Assembly: GCA_902702965.1 (NCBI GenBank)
Contig: CACRXP010000021.1
Coordinates: 2,298,021 to 2,362,020 of the forward strand
From: Spirometra erinaceieuropaei
Taxonomy: Eukaryota; Platyhelminthes; Cestoda; Diphyllobothriidea; Diphyllobothriidae
Direction: 5' to 3'
DNA length: 64,000 nt
Shown: in pieces, positions 1 to 11,083 of the stretch
How the letters are laid out: each line of letters starts with the position of its first letter
How positions within the stretch are numbered: position 1 is the first letter of the stretch
Notes under the pieces: model-generated
The model's database searches: none
What the model was told of the DNA's origin: nothing
The model's input: the letters and a program-made list of their open reading frames with translations, nothing else
Made by a program: the position numbers and the translations under genes

Positions 1-1946
1 TGTTCACATTATATTATCTATCATTCCATACCTCCTTAACTACCTAAGACTAAAACGTACGCAAATACATTCAACTTAATTATCTGTCGGCAGCGCACTA
101 GTGCTACCTATTTTGTGAATATTATTCAATTGTTTCCAAGACGTATGCGTTGGGATCGACTTTTATGAAGCTGGGAAATATTACGGCGTGAGATGTCGTA
201 AGTCGTTGCACATATCCGACAGAAATCATAGTTAATAGCTAGCACCAAAGTAGTGTATTAAACGCGTCTATGAAAAAATAGATCTGCGGTCTTTGGAAAC
301 ACAGTTAATTCAAAATTCGGAAACTTGGGAGAATTTTTAAATAAACTCTTTAATTTCCTAAACGGCTTTGTTGTTTACGGAATATTTGATCCGTATCCTG
401 CTGTTCTCTTCCATATTTACCAGTGGCTTTTCATATGATTTTACGTCAGTGTTATTTTAAAAATTTGCTTTCTGGGTCATTTTACCTGGACGCGCATGTG
501 AGATAATTCTGAGTAGCCGATGCCAGCGTGTCAATGCCGGTTTCATTGCAGACAGTAATCTCTCTTCGGGGTACGGTGATTCCATACTAACAGCACAGCT
601 AATAGCCAAAAGTATGGAATCATCCTGAAGTACACTGTTAGCTGCCATCGGTAGTTAATGAATATTACGCGGTTTTCCGCCGTGGCTGATGGACATCGGC
701 CCAAATATTCATAAACAGAAACTTTACCCTGAACATATTGACTTTAAATATACTCCTCAAATCCTTATTCACAGTTTGTATTTTAAGAAAATTAAAAAGC
801 AGCAATCCTCTCTCTGCCTATTCCGGTATTGTCATTAACACGATGACGAAAATAGTGTATAATGTTATCATCCCGCGTCGCTGGCCTTCAACGGTCCAAT
901 GCCACTAGAAAACGGAGGATGTTACTCAGCGTTTCTGCAGTCAGATCAACCCATTTTTGCGAGATCATTTGGAACTTTTTGTTAGGTCTCTCGTTGAGAA
1001 AATACCACAAAGATATCTGAGGCCACTCAGTAAAGACAGTTGAAATGGTATGAGCACATCTCCACCGTCCAGGACCACGAACGCAGGTGTACGGTCGTTG
1101 CTCATCTAGAGACGTCGTAGAGAAGGTCGGCTTAAGGCCTGGTTCGAAACAGTCTTTCAAGACATGGAAGTAGTTCTTAAACCTTGGCACAAGCTTCTGA
1201 AAGTTTTTGAACAAAGAATACCTATTACGTCAGGGAAAGTAATATTCGTCGTTCCATAATTTGCAAGTTTTAGTGGTTGCTGCAACCCTCCAGTCCCGTC
1301 ACTGCCCGTCTTCAACTGACAGTCGTTCCTCTTTCACTTTTCAATGTGAACTGTATCTTCCTTGAAAAACAAGGGTATTTAGAAAGTTATTCTATTATTT
1401 TCTCACACAATAGGTAATTGATAGAGAAAAGCATAGCATGGGAGAGTTTTTTCAGCATAGTAACGTTGAACATTTAAAAAGTCTGAGCAGACCTACCCTT
1501 ATCGACTCCACAAACGAGGTGGAGAGGAAGCAGGAGAGTAAGGAGTCGTAGCAACATGCTGTGGGGTGTAATTCAGCGCTTGCACCATGGGGCGTCCTGC
1601 ATATATAACTTCGATAGAGGACACATTTAGTCAAAACAACCTAGTTTTACTTGAAGGCAAGTCAAACTTCAATTTTTTCAGAGGAGAGGCATAAGGCGTA
1701 GACAGCCAGTGTGTTTTTCGCGCCCGTAATAAAGATGACACGAATCTGCGGGTTTAAGATAAACTTGAAATTGTTTTCGTCAACGACTGAGCAGTAAGAG
1801 TGCGACGGGTGGATAAAATGAAACACCAGATAAGGTGGAGTTAAAAAAACCCCTGTATCTGCAAAGCCACCCAGCCTTCGCGTAAAATGCAGAGCCCGTT
1901 TTTCAAAAGGTGTCGTAAGCAGATTTATCTGCTAGGGTAAGAGGAT
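1..1946. other. AT-rich region, no recognisable gene
   Basis: I see no homologous coding region, splice pair or RNA gene. Short open frames (for example 888-1214 minus) have no recognisable domain and no paired exon. A diverged stretch at about 575-705 partly resembles the region around 1,940-2,310: both hold a 'taacagcacag' block followed by a 28-base block (678-705 and 2283-2310) that differs at one position. This suggests dispersed repeat remnants. Confidence 0.5.
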
Positions 1947-2216
1947 ACCATGCTAACAGCACAGGTACTAGCAAAAACCCCATGCACGCGTGTTCCACCG
2001 ATATTCCGCCGTCGCATGGCACAGCTGCGAGGGTGTTGGCTCATTAGTGGGTCTGCCAGCACACCCTGTCTGTTTTCTGGTCGATACTCCAATCTAGAAT
2101 CCTGTCAGCCACAGCGGATAACCGCAAAATATTCATTAACTGCCGATAGTCAATTAGTAGTGTACTTTGGGTTAGGAGCACACTATACTAGCTAGTACCT
2201 GTACTGTTAGCATGGT
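1947..2216. repeat. MITE-like element with ~26 bp terminal inverted repeats
   Basis: The sequence starting at 1947 (accatgctaacag, then caggtactagc) is repeated in reverse complement ending at 2216, with one mismatch over about 26 bases. The enclosed 270 bp has no credible gene: an 81-codon open frame inside it resembles nothing I know. Short size, inverted ends and no transposase fit a non-autonomous DNA element. I cannot fix a target duplication. A diverged relative of one end lies near 583-610. Confidence 0.5.
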
Positions 2217-2959
2217 GAATTCTAACCCTATAATATACTACTAACTGCCTGTCGGCAGGTACTGAATACTATGCAATTATTTCGCCGTGGCTGATGGAGA
2301 TCGGCCCAAACAAGCATGCACCAAATTTCGTCCTGCGCCATATAGACCCTAGAATATACTGATCTACTCAATGTTTGCAGCTAATTTGTGAGCGATTTAA
2401 AAAACAACAAGTTTCGTCTGCGCCTAATGTAGTTAGAATGTAGCAAAAATTCAGCGTATAAACACCGCTTGGTGTTAACTTTTTTACTTAAAGCACTGTG
2501 TGAAATCGCTTTTTTTGTATATTATATAAGAGGGTAGTTTAAAGCTAGTTTCATTTATGTTTTCAACTCAAATCATTTATGACTAAAGTGACAGTCCTCT
2601 TGACAGATTAGTTTTTTTTAAAAAAAATTCCCGTGGATGTTATCCTATTTTTGCTTCATTGTTGAATCGGGTCAATGCAAGCATTACTACGCACTGGACT
2701 GTCCTAATAACAGATTTTGCTCAATAGGTCGCTGTTACAATCTCTGAATTCGATGCGTATGAATCAAATTTACCGGTCGTTGCATTGAATTCTGACCGAA
2801 ACTTAGAGAGCAAAAACCGCTACCGCAAAAAGGCATCAGACATTTTAAAGTTATGAAAATCCCCATAACTATGTTCAGAGTGGCCAGTGAACGTTCCTTT
2901 CGGTAACTTCTCATCAGGCCAATACAGTTACATAGGGCGGGGTACAATGGGTTAAAAAA
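2217..2959. other. No recognisable gene
   Basis: This AT-rich stretch includes a 28-base block (2283-2310) shared with 678-705. I see no coding feature that I can support. Confidence 0.4.
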
Positions 2960-3735
2960 ATCGATAAAAGTTAGTTTTTAAATTCCAGGCTGGGCAAGGG
3001 CGGAAGGGCGCAGAAAGGTGTATGTGGTTAATCAGCCTTTGACCACGGTGAGCGCGGAGCTTGAAAAAAGGTTCGTCTAGGCGCATAGACTCGGTTTTCA
3101 TAACCGGATGGCGGCTGCTTCTGCTGTTGCTAACAGGCGCTGGCCCAGTACCTTCGAGAGCTCGAGAGGACCTTATAAACCACACCAAATGCTTCAGCGG
3201 GGTCCACACGATGTCCTGAACCTACTGCATGCGCAAGGATGGCGCTGTCTATTCTCCTAGTTTCACCCTTTGCCAGCCATGCGGGAAGGTGCTCTCGTAT
3301 TCTTTTGGAAAGGCGCCGACTCGTACGACCAATATAACCTGCTCCACAAGGGCAAGTGAATGAGTATATGCACATTGAGACGGTCTCAGTTGGCAGCCTA
3401 TCCTTGCCTTCTCCGCGTAGAATAGGGTTAGTAAAGAATGCTATGCGAATCCTTGCTGCTGGGAAGGTTCCCGAGACAGCTTGGTCAAGGCGTCTTCTTA
3501 GGAATTCACCTGCAGCGTCTCCTTGGAAGGGGACCTTCAGAAACAACGTTTTCTTCTCGGCGGTTAGTGTGGTGGGTTTTGCGGGTCGTTCGGCAAGGTT
3601 CTTTGCAATGAACCTGTCAGGGTACCCATTTTCGCGAAGAATGTCCTGGATTTTTCTAATTTACTCCTCGATACTATCTGTTGAACAAATTTTTATCGCC
3701 ATACATTATCGATTCCAGCATCATCTGTGGAGGTG
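2960..3735 (-). pseudogene. Penelope-like element relic, C-terminal GIY-YIG endonuclease (lineage 1)
   Basis: Penelope-like elements encode one protein with a reverse transcriptase followed by a GIY-YIG nuclease that nicks target DNA. The minus frame is open from 3660 to 3130 and continues upstream past a single TAA at 3661-3663. It reads through the RT-to-endonuclease linker (ILRENGYPDRFIAKNL, then FLKVPFQGD) into the nuclease signature CPCGAGYIGRTSRRLSKRIREH, with conserved Y/G-Y-I-G, Arg and Glu-His positions. Downstream the frame shifts near 3180, and the decayed tail continues to about 2960 in another frame. The RT domain upstream is absent. It is a dead fragment of a lineage distinct from the copies at 15.5 and 49.2 kb: the Cys-Pro-Cys motif and spacing differ. 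The family call is secure; activity is excluded. Confidence 0.85.
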
Positions 3736-3759
3736 ACTATCTACTGCCTAAAAGCTAAC

Positions 3760-4200
3760 TTATTGACAGTTCGACCGTCGATTCCGACTATGCCCACCGT
3801 GTGTCATACAGCAAGGTGCAGCAGGAAAGGTGACTTGCGCGTGGATTAATTTATAATGATGTTGGACTGGCGAAGCGTCAACCGCACTCTCTCTTACCCA
3901 GTCTCCAGCTGGACCCGTTGTCAAGACGGAATCAAGAAGACTGGAGGCGGGGGAGGGCGAAAGTGGTTTGACGCGGCGTGCCATCACACCCCCTAGTCCA
4001 CAAAAAACACTTGACCAGGATTTTTCATCACAAACAACAACCCAACAGGGGTGGAAAAAACGAGATTGACTGATCAGCCATGCTCACCACCACTATACCC
4101 TGCGGAGAACAAGCACAGGGGACCAGGTGTCAGGGAACTGCCCGCGTATACCAGGCCGCGAGGGCCATGGTTTGCTGATACTGGCATAGCACACGCATTC
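3760..4200. repeat. Dispersed repeat family R, copy 1
   Basis: Read on the minus strand this includes a block ending in cacacggtgggcatagtcgg and a neighbouring gtgctgcaccttgctg-like segment. The same blocks recur at about 11,560-11,690, 12,300-12,470, 13,850-13,960, 14,500-14,690, 46,430-46,850 and 47,500-47,620. A copy in the same orientation, including the downstream gaccaggtgtcagggaactgcc-like part, lies at 52,490-52,930. The open frames inside (3760-3987 minus, 4051-4245 plus) are not conserved between copies, so I treat the unit as non-coding. Its class is unknown. Confidence 0.6.
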
Positions 4201-4490
4201 AGACCTTTTCACCTTCAGTCAACGTATTACAAGTCGTCCCAATGACACGGAAAACGCCTTACAAGTTTCCCTTTTGTAATGGTTGGCATCAAGGAAAGAT
4301 TCAGTGTTGTTTTCGGCCGTAGCGAAAGCATTTGGATCATCGTTTTCGCCGTAACCACGGAAAATTCGGTGAGTAAACGCTGCGCAAGGTTAATTAATCC
4401 TAAAAATGTAAGAGTAACGCTAAAATATCATGCGAAACCGAATGTTTTTATGTTTCGGAAAAGGTTATTTCAAAGCTAGTTTCGGAAATA

Positions 4491-5467
4491 CAGTAAGTTA
4501 CCTATCTCATGAAAGGTTGACTGATATTCTGAAATGTGTTTTTGATTAGGAAGGATTACTTAGACGCGGTTGTAATACTAATTATCTTGCGGCATAATCG
4601 TATAGTATTTCGGACTCGGCGGGATGTCAGCTTTTAAACACACTGCTCTTTAATCTCCTGTAAAAAACGTACTCGGTAAAAATGACTACTTACTTGCATT
4701 TTTTCATTGATTTTCGGTGGTCTTGCAAATTCAAATATGCCTTATAGAAACCATAAACAAAAATACGCTTTCTTTCAGTCAATTAATATAGAATCACGTC
4801 TTTTTATATTTTTTACTCAAGGAAGGAGTATAATTAGGTTTTAAAAAAGTTTTCCAATTCCGGAATAATTTTGAGCCAGATCTGCCAATGCATTAAGGAT
4901 TTAAGTTTACAAGGTGCATGCTTTCTACGTAAGGAAAATCACATATCCCTTTATGCGTTTAGGAAGATACCATATAGAGTTTATAAAATTTTGCAAAGGA
5001 TCCGGACTGCGTTGCACATTTCACAAGGAGCTGTCATAAACGGCCAGGTACGATGCTATGTGAATGGACATTGCGCGGTCTTAAAAAATCTCATAATAAG
5101 AAAGTTTTTTAAATCTTAATTATACTCCTTCCTTGAATAAAAAATATAAAGAAGATGTGATTCTCTATTAATTGACTGAAAGAAAGCGTACTTTTGTCTA
5201 TGGTTTCTATAAGACATATTTGAATTTGCAAGACCATCGAAAATCAATGAGAAAAATGCATGCTAATTAAGTAGTCATTCTTTACCGAGTGCGTTTGTTA
5301 CAGGAGATTGAAAGGCAGTATATTCAAATGCTGACATCCTGCCGAGTCCAAATTACTATACGATTATGCCACAAGATAATTAGTATTACAACCGCGCCTA
5401 AGTAATCCTTCCTAATCGAAAACCCGTTTCCGAATTTCAGTCAGCATTTCATGAGATAGGTCACTGT
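4491..5467. mobile_element. Foldback element family FB, copy 1
   Basis: The left arm (about 4491-4850) is the reverse complement of the right arm (about 5110-5467) at high but imperfect identity; both contain the blocks atcgaaaatcaatg, ggaaggatta and ctcatgaaa in mirrored order. The tip reads CAGTAAGT after TA. The right tip has lost a few bases. The ~250 bp centre carries no transposase and is shared with the other copies in either orientation. The open frame at 4871-5119 lies in this centre and is not conserved as protein. This is a long-inverted-repeat, non-autonomous DNA element. Confidence 0.75.
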
Positions 5468-6829
5468 CAAGCGATCAGCCAAGTTGGTATTACTCCCAGA
5501 TACATCACTTTATTATGGTTTAAAATAGCAACTGTTTATCCGAATAAATTGTCTGTAGTTCCCTCGCGACTTTGTCTTCTCTTTGCATCCCCTTCATCTA
5601 AGAACGGGTAAGCATTCCTTCACGCAAGACTATTCGTCTAATGAGTCTAAACCAGGAAGGTATTTCTATGGTTTCTGCATCCACCTATGACTGCTCTCTC
5701 TTCTGACCAGATCCGATAGCAAAGACAGCAACCAAAAAATTGAATCAGCATTACCGATTCTTGAAGCACCCATTCCTATCATGATGGGTCGAAAAAAATG
5801 TAGTGGAGTATTGGTCAGAGCGCGAATGTTTGGACCATCGCTTTCATCTGCGTTAAACCCTTAAATACCGCCAGCGTTACCGGCAAACCAAATTCGCATC
5901 TACTGTGCTTTCTAGTTTCCTTATGATTATATTTAGGAGTAGCGTGTTGTCCGTGTGGATGGAGAAGAAGTGTGGGTATTTGTTGTCACGGTCAGCAGGG
6001 CTTCGTTCTCCCACCTAATTTTCTTAACTGCGTGATATCAAGCTCAGTAAAACCACCTCAGTGTCGTTTCCGTAAGTGCCGGGCCCAAAATAACTAAAGT
6101 GGACGTTGTTGACTACTTTGCCTTGTTGGCAAAATATGTCATGTCCTAAAGTGCGTCTTAAGGCAGCGGTGTAAGTTTGAACATTCAATTTTCTTTAATC
6201 AGGGATTTTCACCTCAGGTACTGCTATCGGAGATAACTATCCCTGGATTATTCCGAAGACATGACCTTTGCATGAATGGAAGATGCAAATCTGGTAATCT
6301 GAAGCGGCAATTAAATTCCCAAACGCTGTACTTTTAATCGCCCCCCAAAATAGTGCCGTTTGGCTTCGTTATCCTTCAGACAGGTGCCGCACCGACTCGA
6401 CGATAAAATCGTTCGAATACCACTTAATTTGTATGCAGTTTATCTTCAGCATCATCATGTCTTTTTCGCTCTAAGAGGCCAGTCTAGCAGCTCCAAATGA
6501 TTGACTGCGCATTGGATGATTAATTATGAGATAATTCGTTAGATTTTCTCTGGAGGCTACCGTTTATATAGTGAAAGAGATCATTCATCACTGTAATATG
6601 TCATTACAAATGCGCCCAAGGTAGAGAGACAACGCAAAATTTTCAAGTTATCCTGTTTAATTTTTTTCCACAAAAGCCAATTGCCAGGTGTGTCGCCTAC
6701 GGCATGTGACCAAATGCAAAAAAATGTTTACCGTATGAAGATAGAATCGCGATCTGTCGCACGGGCTTTCAAGATTTGCGATGTCGTTTTTGTTGTAAAT
6801 GAGGCTGACAGTCATTCAGAGAGGTTCCT
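5468..6829. other. No recognisable gene
   Basis: I see no long open frame, domain, splice-supported exon or strong repeat in this 1.4 kb stretch. Confidence 0.45.
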
Positions 6830-6985
6830 CTTATAAAAAAAATCGGAGCGGACAGACTTTTGTCTGCCAAGAAAAACGAAGAGACGAGTCCCAGGAAGCA
6901 GTCTTGAAGAAGGAGACATGATCGCTGGGGCAAGAGCTTTATTAGCCTCCTCGCTTATATTGGCAATGCGCCCCGATCGGCCCGG
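6830..6985 (-). mobile_element. PLE pseudo-LTR fragment
   Basis: On the minus strand the sequence gctaataaagctcttgcccc followed by agcgatcatgtctcc and a ttcctgggactcg block matches the region downstream of the hammerhead-like motif in the copies at 8.2 and 49.0 kb. It lies in opposite orientation to the PLE coding relic that starts at 7064, so the two are head to head. The hammerhead-like part itself is not recognisable here. Confidence 0.55.
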
Positions 6986-7063
6986 CGATGGGTAACCTTC
7001 GCCCTTCGGGAGGCCTCCACGTATTCGCAGATCCGGTTTCTGCACAGGTGCCTCGATAATAAT

Positions 7064-7540
7064 GTGTCACCGAAGTGTGTTTCATACAAGCTCCTGGTTA
7101 ACACAGATTTGGCGAGACGAGTATTGTTTCAGCATGGCAGAAGGATGATCCGAGTGCCCCTCCAAGATTGCCACGCGAGACTTCGTAAGTACCGTCAAAG
7201 GATTGACAAAAAAAGACCAGATGCTGTAAGTTCATGGGCGAGATCGGTACAGACGATAGCCGAACAAGCCCTCGAACAGAGAGTGATACGCGACGCAGAA
7301 CTGAAGAACAAGTTCCGAAAGCTGCACAATCCAACGCCCCCCAGAACCGACAAACGAATGCACAACCTGTCGTCAAAGGAGGTGACGAAAGATAAGGTGC
7401 AGGTTTTACGGCACGAAGCCTCATTTAACACGGTTGACGCCAAACCTGTGAACATGATTGCAGCAGTGGAATGAATCCTTGGTCAGACGGAGGCACCCAA
7501 AGAACCTCTTATACCACCATTCCTGCGTTGGTGTTGGCCT
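7064..7540 (+). pseudogene. Penelope-like element relic, N-terminal region before the RT
   Basis: The frame is open from 7064 to a TGA at 7472-7474, then continues in phase to about 7540 (ILGQTEAPKEP). It contains the conserved N-terminal PLE stretch: a basic helix (LRKYRQRIDKKRPD), then HNLSSKEVTKDKVQVLRHEA followed by FNTVDAKPVNMIAAVE. In intact elements this precedes the reverse transcriptase domain. Here the RT does not follow; sequence after 7540 is unrelated. The TGA falls where related elements have a sense codon, so the copy is inactive. The methionine at 7064 is only the first ATG of the open frame. No nuclease part is attached. The match is from recognition of the family, not an alignment score. 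Confidence 0.7.
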
Positions 7541-8149
7541 GAGTTTGGCTTTCAGTTATGCATCTACATAAGTCAGTCGCGCCGGGATATGCGCTCATTT
7601 CCAGAAATATGCTAAAATGACCGACCATGGGGAGCTTGAATGCCGACTTTCATATCTCGATGTGTTAAGGGGACTTGTATTGCATCTCAGGGCGTGTAGT
7701 TGCATGAACAAGGACAGTCTATTAAGGTGGCAACTGGGTGTGAACACGGTGGCGTGGTTTTTGCAGAATGGGTGGTTTTATTTGGTGGGGGAAAATTGGA
7801 AAATTTGGAATCGGTCTGACGGGCTGCTGTTAATTATTTCAGCACCTGAAGCCTGAAGAAAACAAATCTCTTTCGCAGCAGGTCTTTGTGTGAAAGTGGG
7901 ATTGTTTGCGCTTACCAAATTAAATTTCGCGACCAAATCTTTTTGCATTAGTCAGATGAAATGGAGACCAACCAGTGCCTTGTTGATTCGCTGTTCGCAT
8001 CGCGCCAGGCTGTGCACTAGCCTCGAGATTGCACGAAGTCAATTAAAGCCAAGGATTTGTTGATTGGCTAAAGACAGTGGCACACGCTGTAGCATATATG
8101 CAGTCGACCGGATCACCTAGGGTAGGTTTACGGCTATGTAACACCGGAC
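7541..8149. other. No recognisable gene
   Basis: This lies between two PLE fragments. A 79-codon open frame (7617-7856 plus) has no recognisable domain. It may be further decayed element sequence, which I cannot show. Confidence 0.4.
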
Positions 8150-8360
8150 GGAGTCGTTAACCATCAAATCGGACATGCCTATAGGAAAATAATAAGAAAA
8201 AGAAGGTGCCGATAAGATCGAGCAGGCGAGTTCCAGTAAGCAGCTCAGAAGATGTCTCGATCGCCGAAGCAAGAAGTTTATTGGCCAGACGTTTTGGGTT
8301 CTTACTCGAACGCACCATCAAAGACAGTCGCAGATAAGGGCAGTGAATGCACAAGGAGTC
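8150..8360 (-). mobile_element. PLE pseudo-LTR fragment
   Basis: Read on the minus strand, this gives the hammerhead-like block (8277-8340), then ggccaataaacttcttgctt, gcgatcgagacatcttctga and actggaactcgcctgctcg. The same order of blocks occurs at 48,975-49,125 (minus) and in part at 16,108-16,205 (plus). The 68-codon minus frame at 8157-8363 falls wholly within this segment; it is the start of the PLE reading region, not an independent gene. Confidence 0.65.
8277..8340 (-). ncRNA. Hammerhead-ribozyme-like motif, degenerate copy
   Basis: On the minus strand a TTGATGG segment (expected core CTGATGA) is followed by a decayed hairpin, then AAAACGTC and TGGCC, then AATAAA. This copy has lost two core bases, so it should not be catalytic. 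It is listed because it aligns with the copies at 16.1, 49.07 and 49.79 kb; see the findings for the joint argument. Confidence 0.3.
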
Positions 8361-10215
8361 CAATATTTAAAGTACGAAACCGCCGTGGGACCACATGCAT
8401 ACTATAAGCGACAGCTATAACGATCACCGCTGGCGGTCGTAATTGATGCCATGATGACTTCTCAGTCCGCGTCTGAGTGAGCGATTGCCGTGTTCGGTGT
8501 TGACTTGATGATTACTCGTACATTTGACCTCTTTTCTCTGGGAGCGGTGCTCGTCTGCGATCACCCTAAGCGACGTATAGAGTCTGTTTTACAAACGACA
8601 AACGAGTAGAGTAGCAAACATGGAGAATAATGAACACAACATATCAGTTTGGAGTGGGAAGTGGTCAGGTGATACCATATAAACACCTTTATGAACTGCA
8701 GCCCTATCAGCAACTGCGGGTAAGGGCCAGAGATGGTGCCGAAGAATGAGCAACGGACAGCGAGGGGGTAAACGATGTCAGCGATATGGACGGGAGGAAA
8801 ACTGGTCATGATCACTGGCAGACGATCACACCAAACGCCCTGGATCCGCGTCAAACTGAACTCAGCTTCTCCAAACAACTCTGTCGAATTCGTGATGTGT
8901 TACAATACTACACGCCTGAAGAGACAGATTATGAGAAGTGTTTGATAAGTCTTCTGCACTAACTGACATATGTAAAGCTTTTCCAACCCAATCCACCTTC
9001 CTTGACTTGCGATTCGGAAATATTTATGTTGTTGACCATTGTATATTCTGGCGCCAGTAGTTAAATACTTCTATGGCCACTTACTACGCCTATTTCCCTG
9101 AGTGTGAAACACCTTTAAATGCAAGATTGTAAGAATTCAGCCCCTCCAAGGTAACTGGCTGCGGATTCCTATCATAAAACGCAATTAAGCTCGGCTGACT
9201 AAGAGATGTATTTGACAATTGCAATAGCTAAAACCGTGTTTTAGGTTGAGCAGTTTAGCGAAATGTAGTGATCAGCGTCTTCCGACGAAAAATGCCGTAA
9301 TTATACAATGCATTCCATTATGAGTGGATCTGCTAACTGAACTTAGCGTTAATTAATCGCGAAGTGGATGAGCTCTTTAAATTAAATGAGCAGGATTTTA
9401 AGTGTACAATCTATTGAAACGTCAAGCCAGGGCAATCTTTAGGAAATTTCGGATGACTCCATCATCGGTTCGTACACAAAATTAGAAGATAAGCCCGAAG
9501 GTGCATATTACACACGGCACATTAGGGAGATAATTCAATTACTGATGGATGCATGAAGACACTCAAACAAAAGTTAAGGAGAGAACAAATCAAACAAAAA
9601 CCAACCCTGTTGATGCATACGATCGAAACGGTTGGACTGTGGATTTCGGTCGTAAGTAAAGTACGGTACGATTTTATACGGCAAGCATGAAGGACTTCGC
9701 AGCTTTTTGTGCTTAAGTAAACGACAGACTATTAATTATGAGTTGCATATTACATTCGCAAGGACAAGTAAATACTTCATCAAATTAATCCTTCTGGAGC
9801 TTTGTGGGTAAGGTTTGGTCCTACAGCGGCCTTCGAGGAACATTATATTTATGACCTACTGAATTGTTTTGAGTAGGCGAGAATACATTGAAATGGCAGG
9901 CACGTCAAAGGCAGTTCAGTATAAGTGCTCAATACACTTGCACCCAACACCCGTTCGACTTGCCCTGTCCTTCTTTCCTAATCCAGCTAGTGACTAGGCT
10001 AGGTACCTCAAAGGTAGAGGAGGAAAGTTGTTGACGTTATCGAAATAATTAACTATTGCAGTTTATACAGTAGACAAATTAAATGGCGTGCAGTTACGCG
10101 GCCTTGCTTATGGGTTAGGATTGGGTTATTTGTTGCCTATTCACTTCGACATGTTGGAATTCTGCCTGTAATTTACGTATATGTTCATTATCATTATTAC
10201 AGAACAGCTTACCCC
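8361..10215. other. No recognisable gene
   Basis: I found no domain, exon or clear repeat. The 105-codon minus frame at 8561-8878 has no recognisable features beyond a chance hydrophobic composition. Confidence 0.45.
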
Positions 10216-10537
10216 TCCGATTCCAATGAGGTTCCGGGGCCAGCCAGTGGAATTTCATTAACTGGGAATGCTTTCGCTACGTGTCTTAGGAAGGTTTCCT
10301 AGATCTCCGTCATGTTATTAGTTTCTACACGGGGCCATAGCCTGCATTTCGCTTCGTCTACGTGGACCCAAATTGTCATCCCCACTATTGGGTCTTTCTC
10401 CGGCAGTTTACGCTTAAGTCTACTCCAAAAGGCCTCTACCACATTCGTGTTTCTTCCACTGAACGCGTCAACAAAAATGGTTGAGTAGTTCGTCGTTTGC
10501 CTTATCCGTTTACTTGATTGTCTCTGGATCCTTCCCT
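10216..10537 (-). pseudogene. Merlin / IS1595-like DDE transposase fragment
   Basis: A minus-strand frame from about 10537 to a TAG at 10299-10301 reads QTTNYSTIFVDAFSGRNTNV and continues VEAFWSRLKRKLPE. This matches the C-terminal signature of IS1595/ISXO2-type transposases used by eukaryotic Merlin transposons (H/Y-S, F-V-D, G-x-x-T-N-x-V-E-x-F-W-S-x-L-K). The Glu of VEAFW would be the third catalytic acidic residue in this family. After the TAG the same frame stays open for about 25 codons (ETFLRHVAKAFPV). The N-terminal zinc ribbon and the first two catalytic Asp residues are not visible upstream; the open frame at 10510-10722 is in another phase and may be decayed transposase. Merlin elements are known from schistosomes. 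It is dead and truncated. Confidence 0.6.
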
Positions 10538-10890
10538 TTACCTTCCATCACTTTTCTGTGCACCCTGCGGAACGAACTTAACCATGTGATCCCAATTCCT
10601 ATTGCCATTTGTATTTCCTTTGCATTTTCGTAATTCTTGCCTATAGACCCTCTTTTTCCGCAAATTGCTCCACATACACTATCGCGATTGCATAATTTGC
10701 GCTTGGGTTTCACCACTTTCAAACTTTCTCTTGTCCCCGAAAATGCTCATTCCTATCTTGCCACTTTACTGCCTTCCCTTTAACTAGTCTAAATGCCCAC
10801 ACATAAAACCCATATTACCATCATTCCTGTATTACAGGCAGTCGGGTTTTATCCAGAGCGGCTGAAGGACAAAACTCGACCGCCTTGTGC
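10538..10890. other. No recognisable gene
   Basis: This may contain decayed upstream Merlin sequence (minus frame 10510-10722). I cannot identify a conserved motif in it. Confidence 0.35.
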
Positions 10891-11002
10891 AAACATAGCA
10901 TTGTAAAAAATGCTTAGTCATAGTCTTTGTTTAATTCCCATCGAACAAACATAGCATTGTAAAAACTGCTTAGTCATAGTCTTTGTTTAATTCTCATCGA
11001 AC
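10891..11002. repeat. Tandem duplication, 2 x 56 bp
   Basis: The 56-base unit beginning aaacatagcattgtaaaaa occurs at 10891-10946 and again at 10947-11002 with two differences. Near identity shows that the duplication is recent. Confidence 0.9.
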
Positions 11003-11083
11003 AAAAAAGCTCAGAAACCCCGAGTAAACTCCGAGAGAAGCAAGCATATTCTGTTACAGGTCTGTCATATTGTGTCATAAGGA

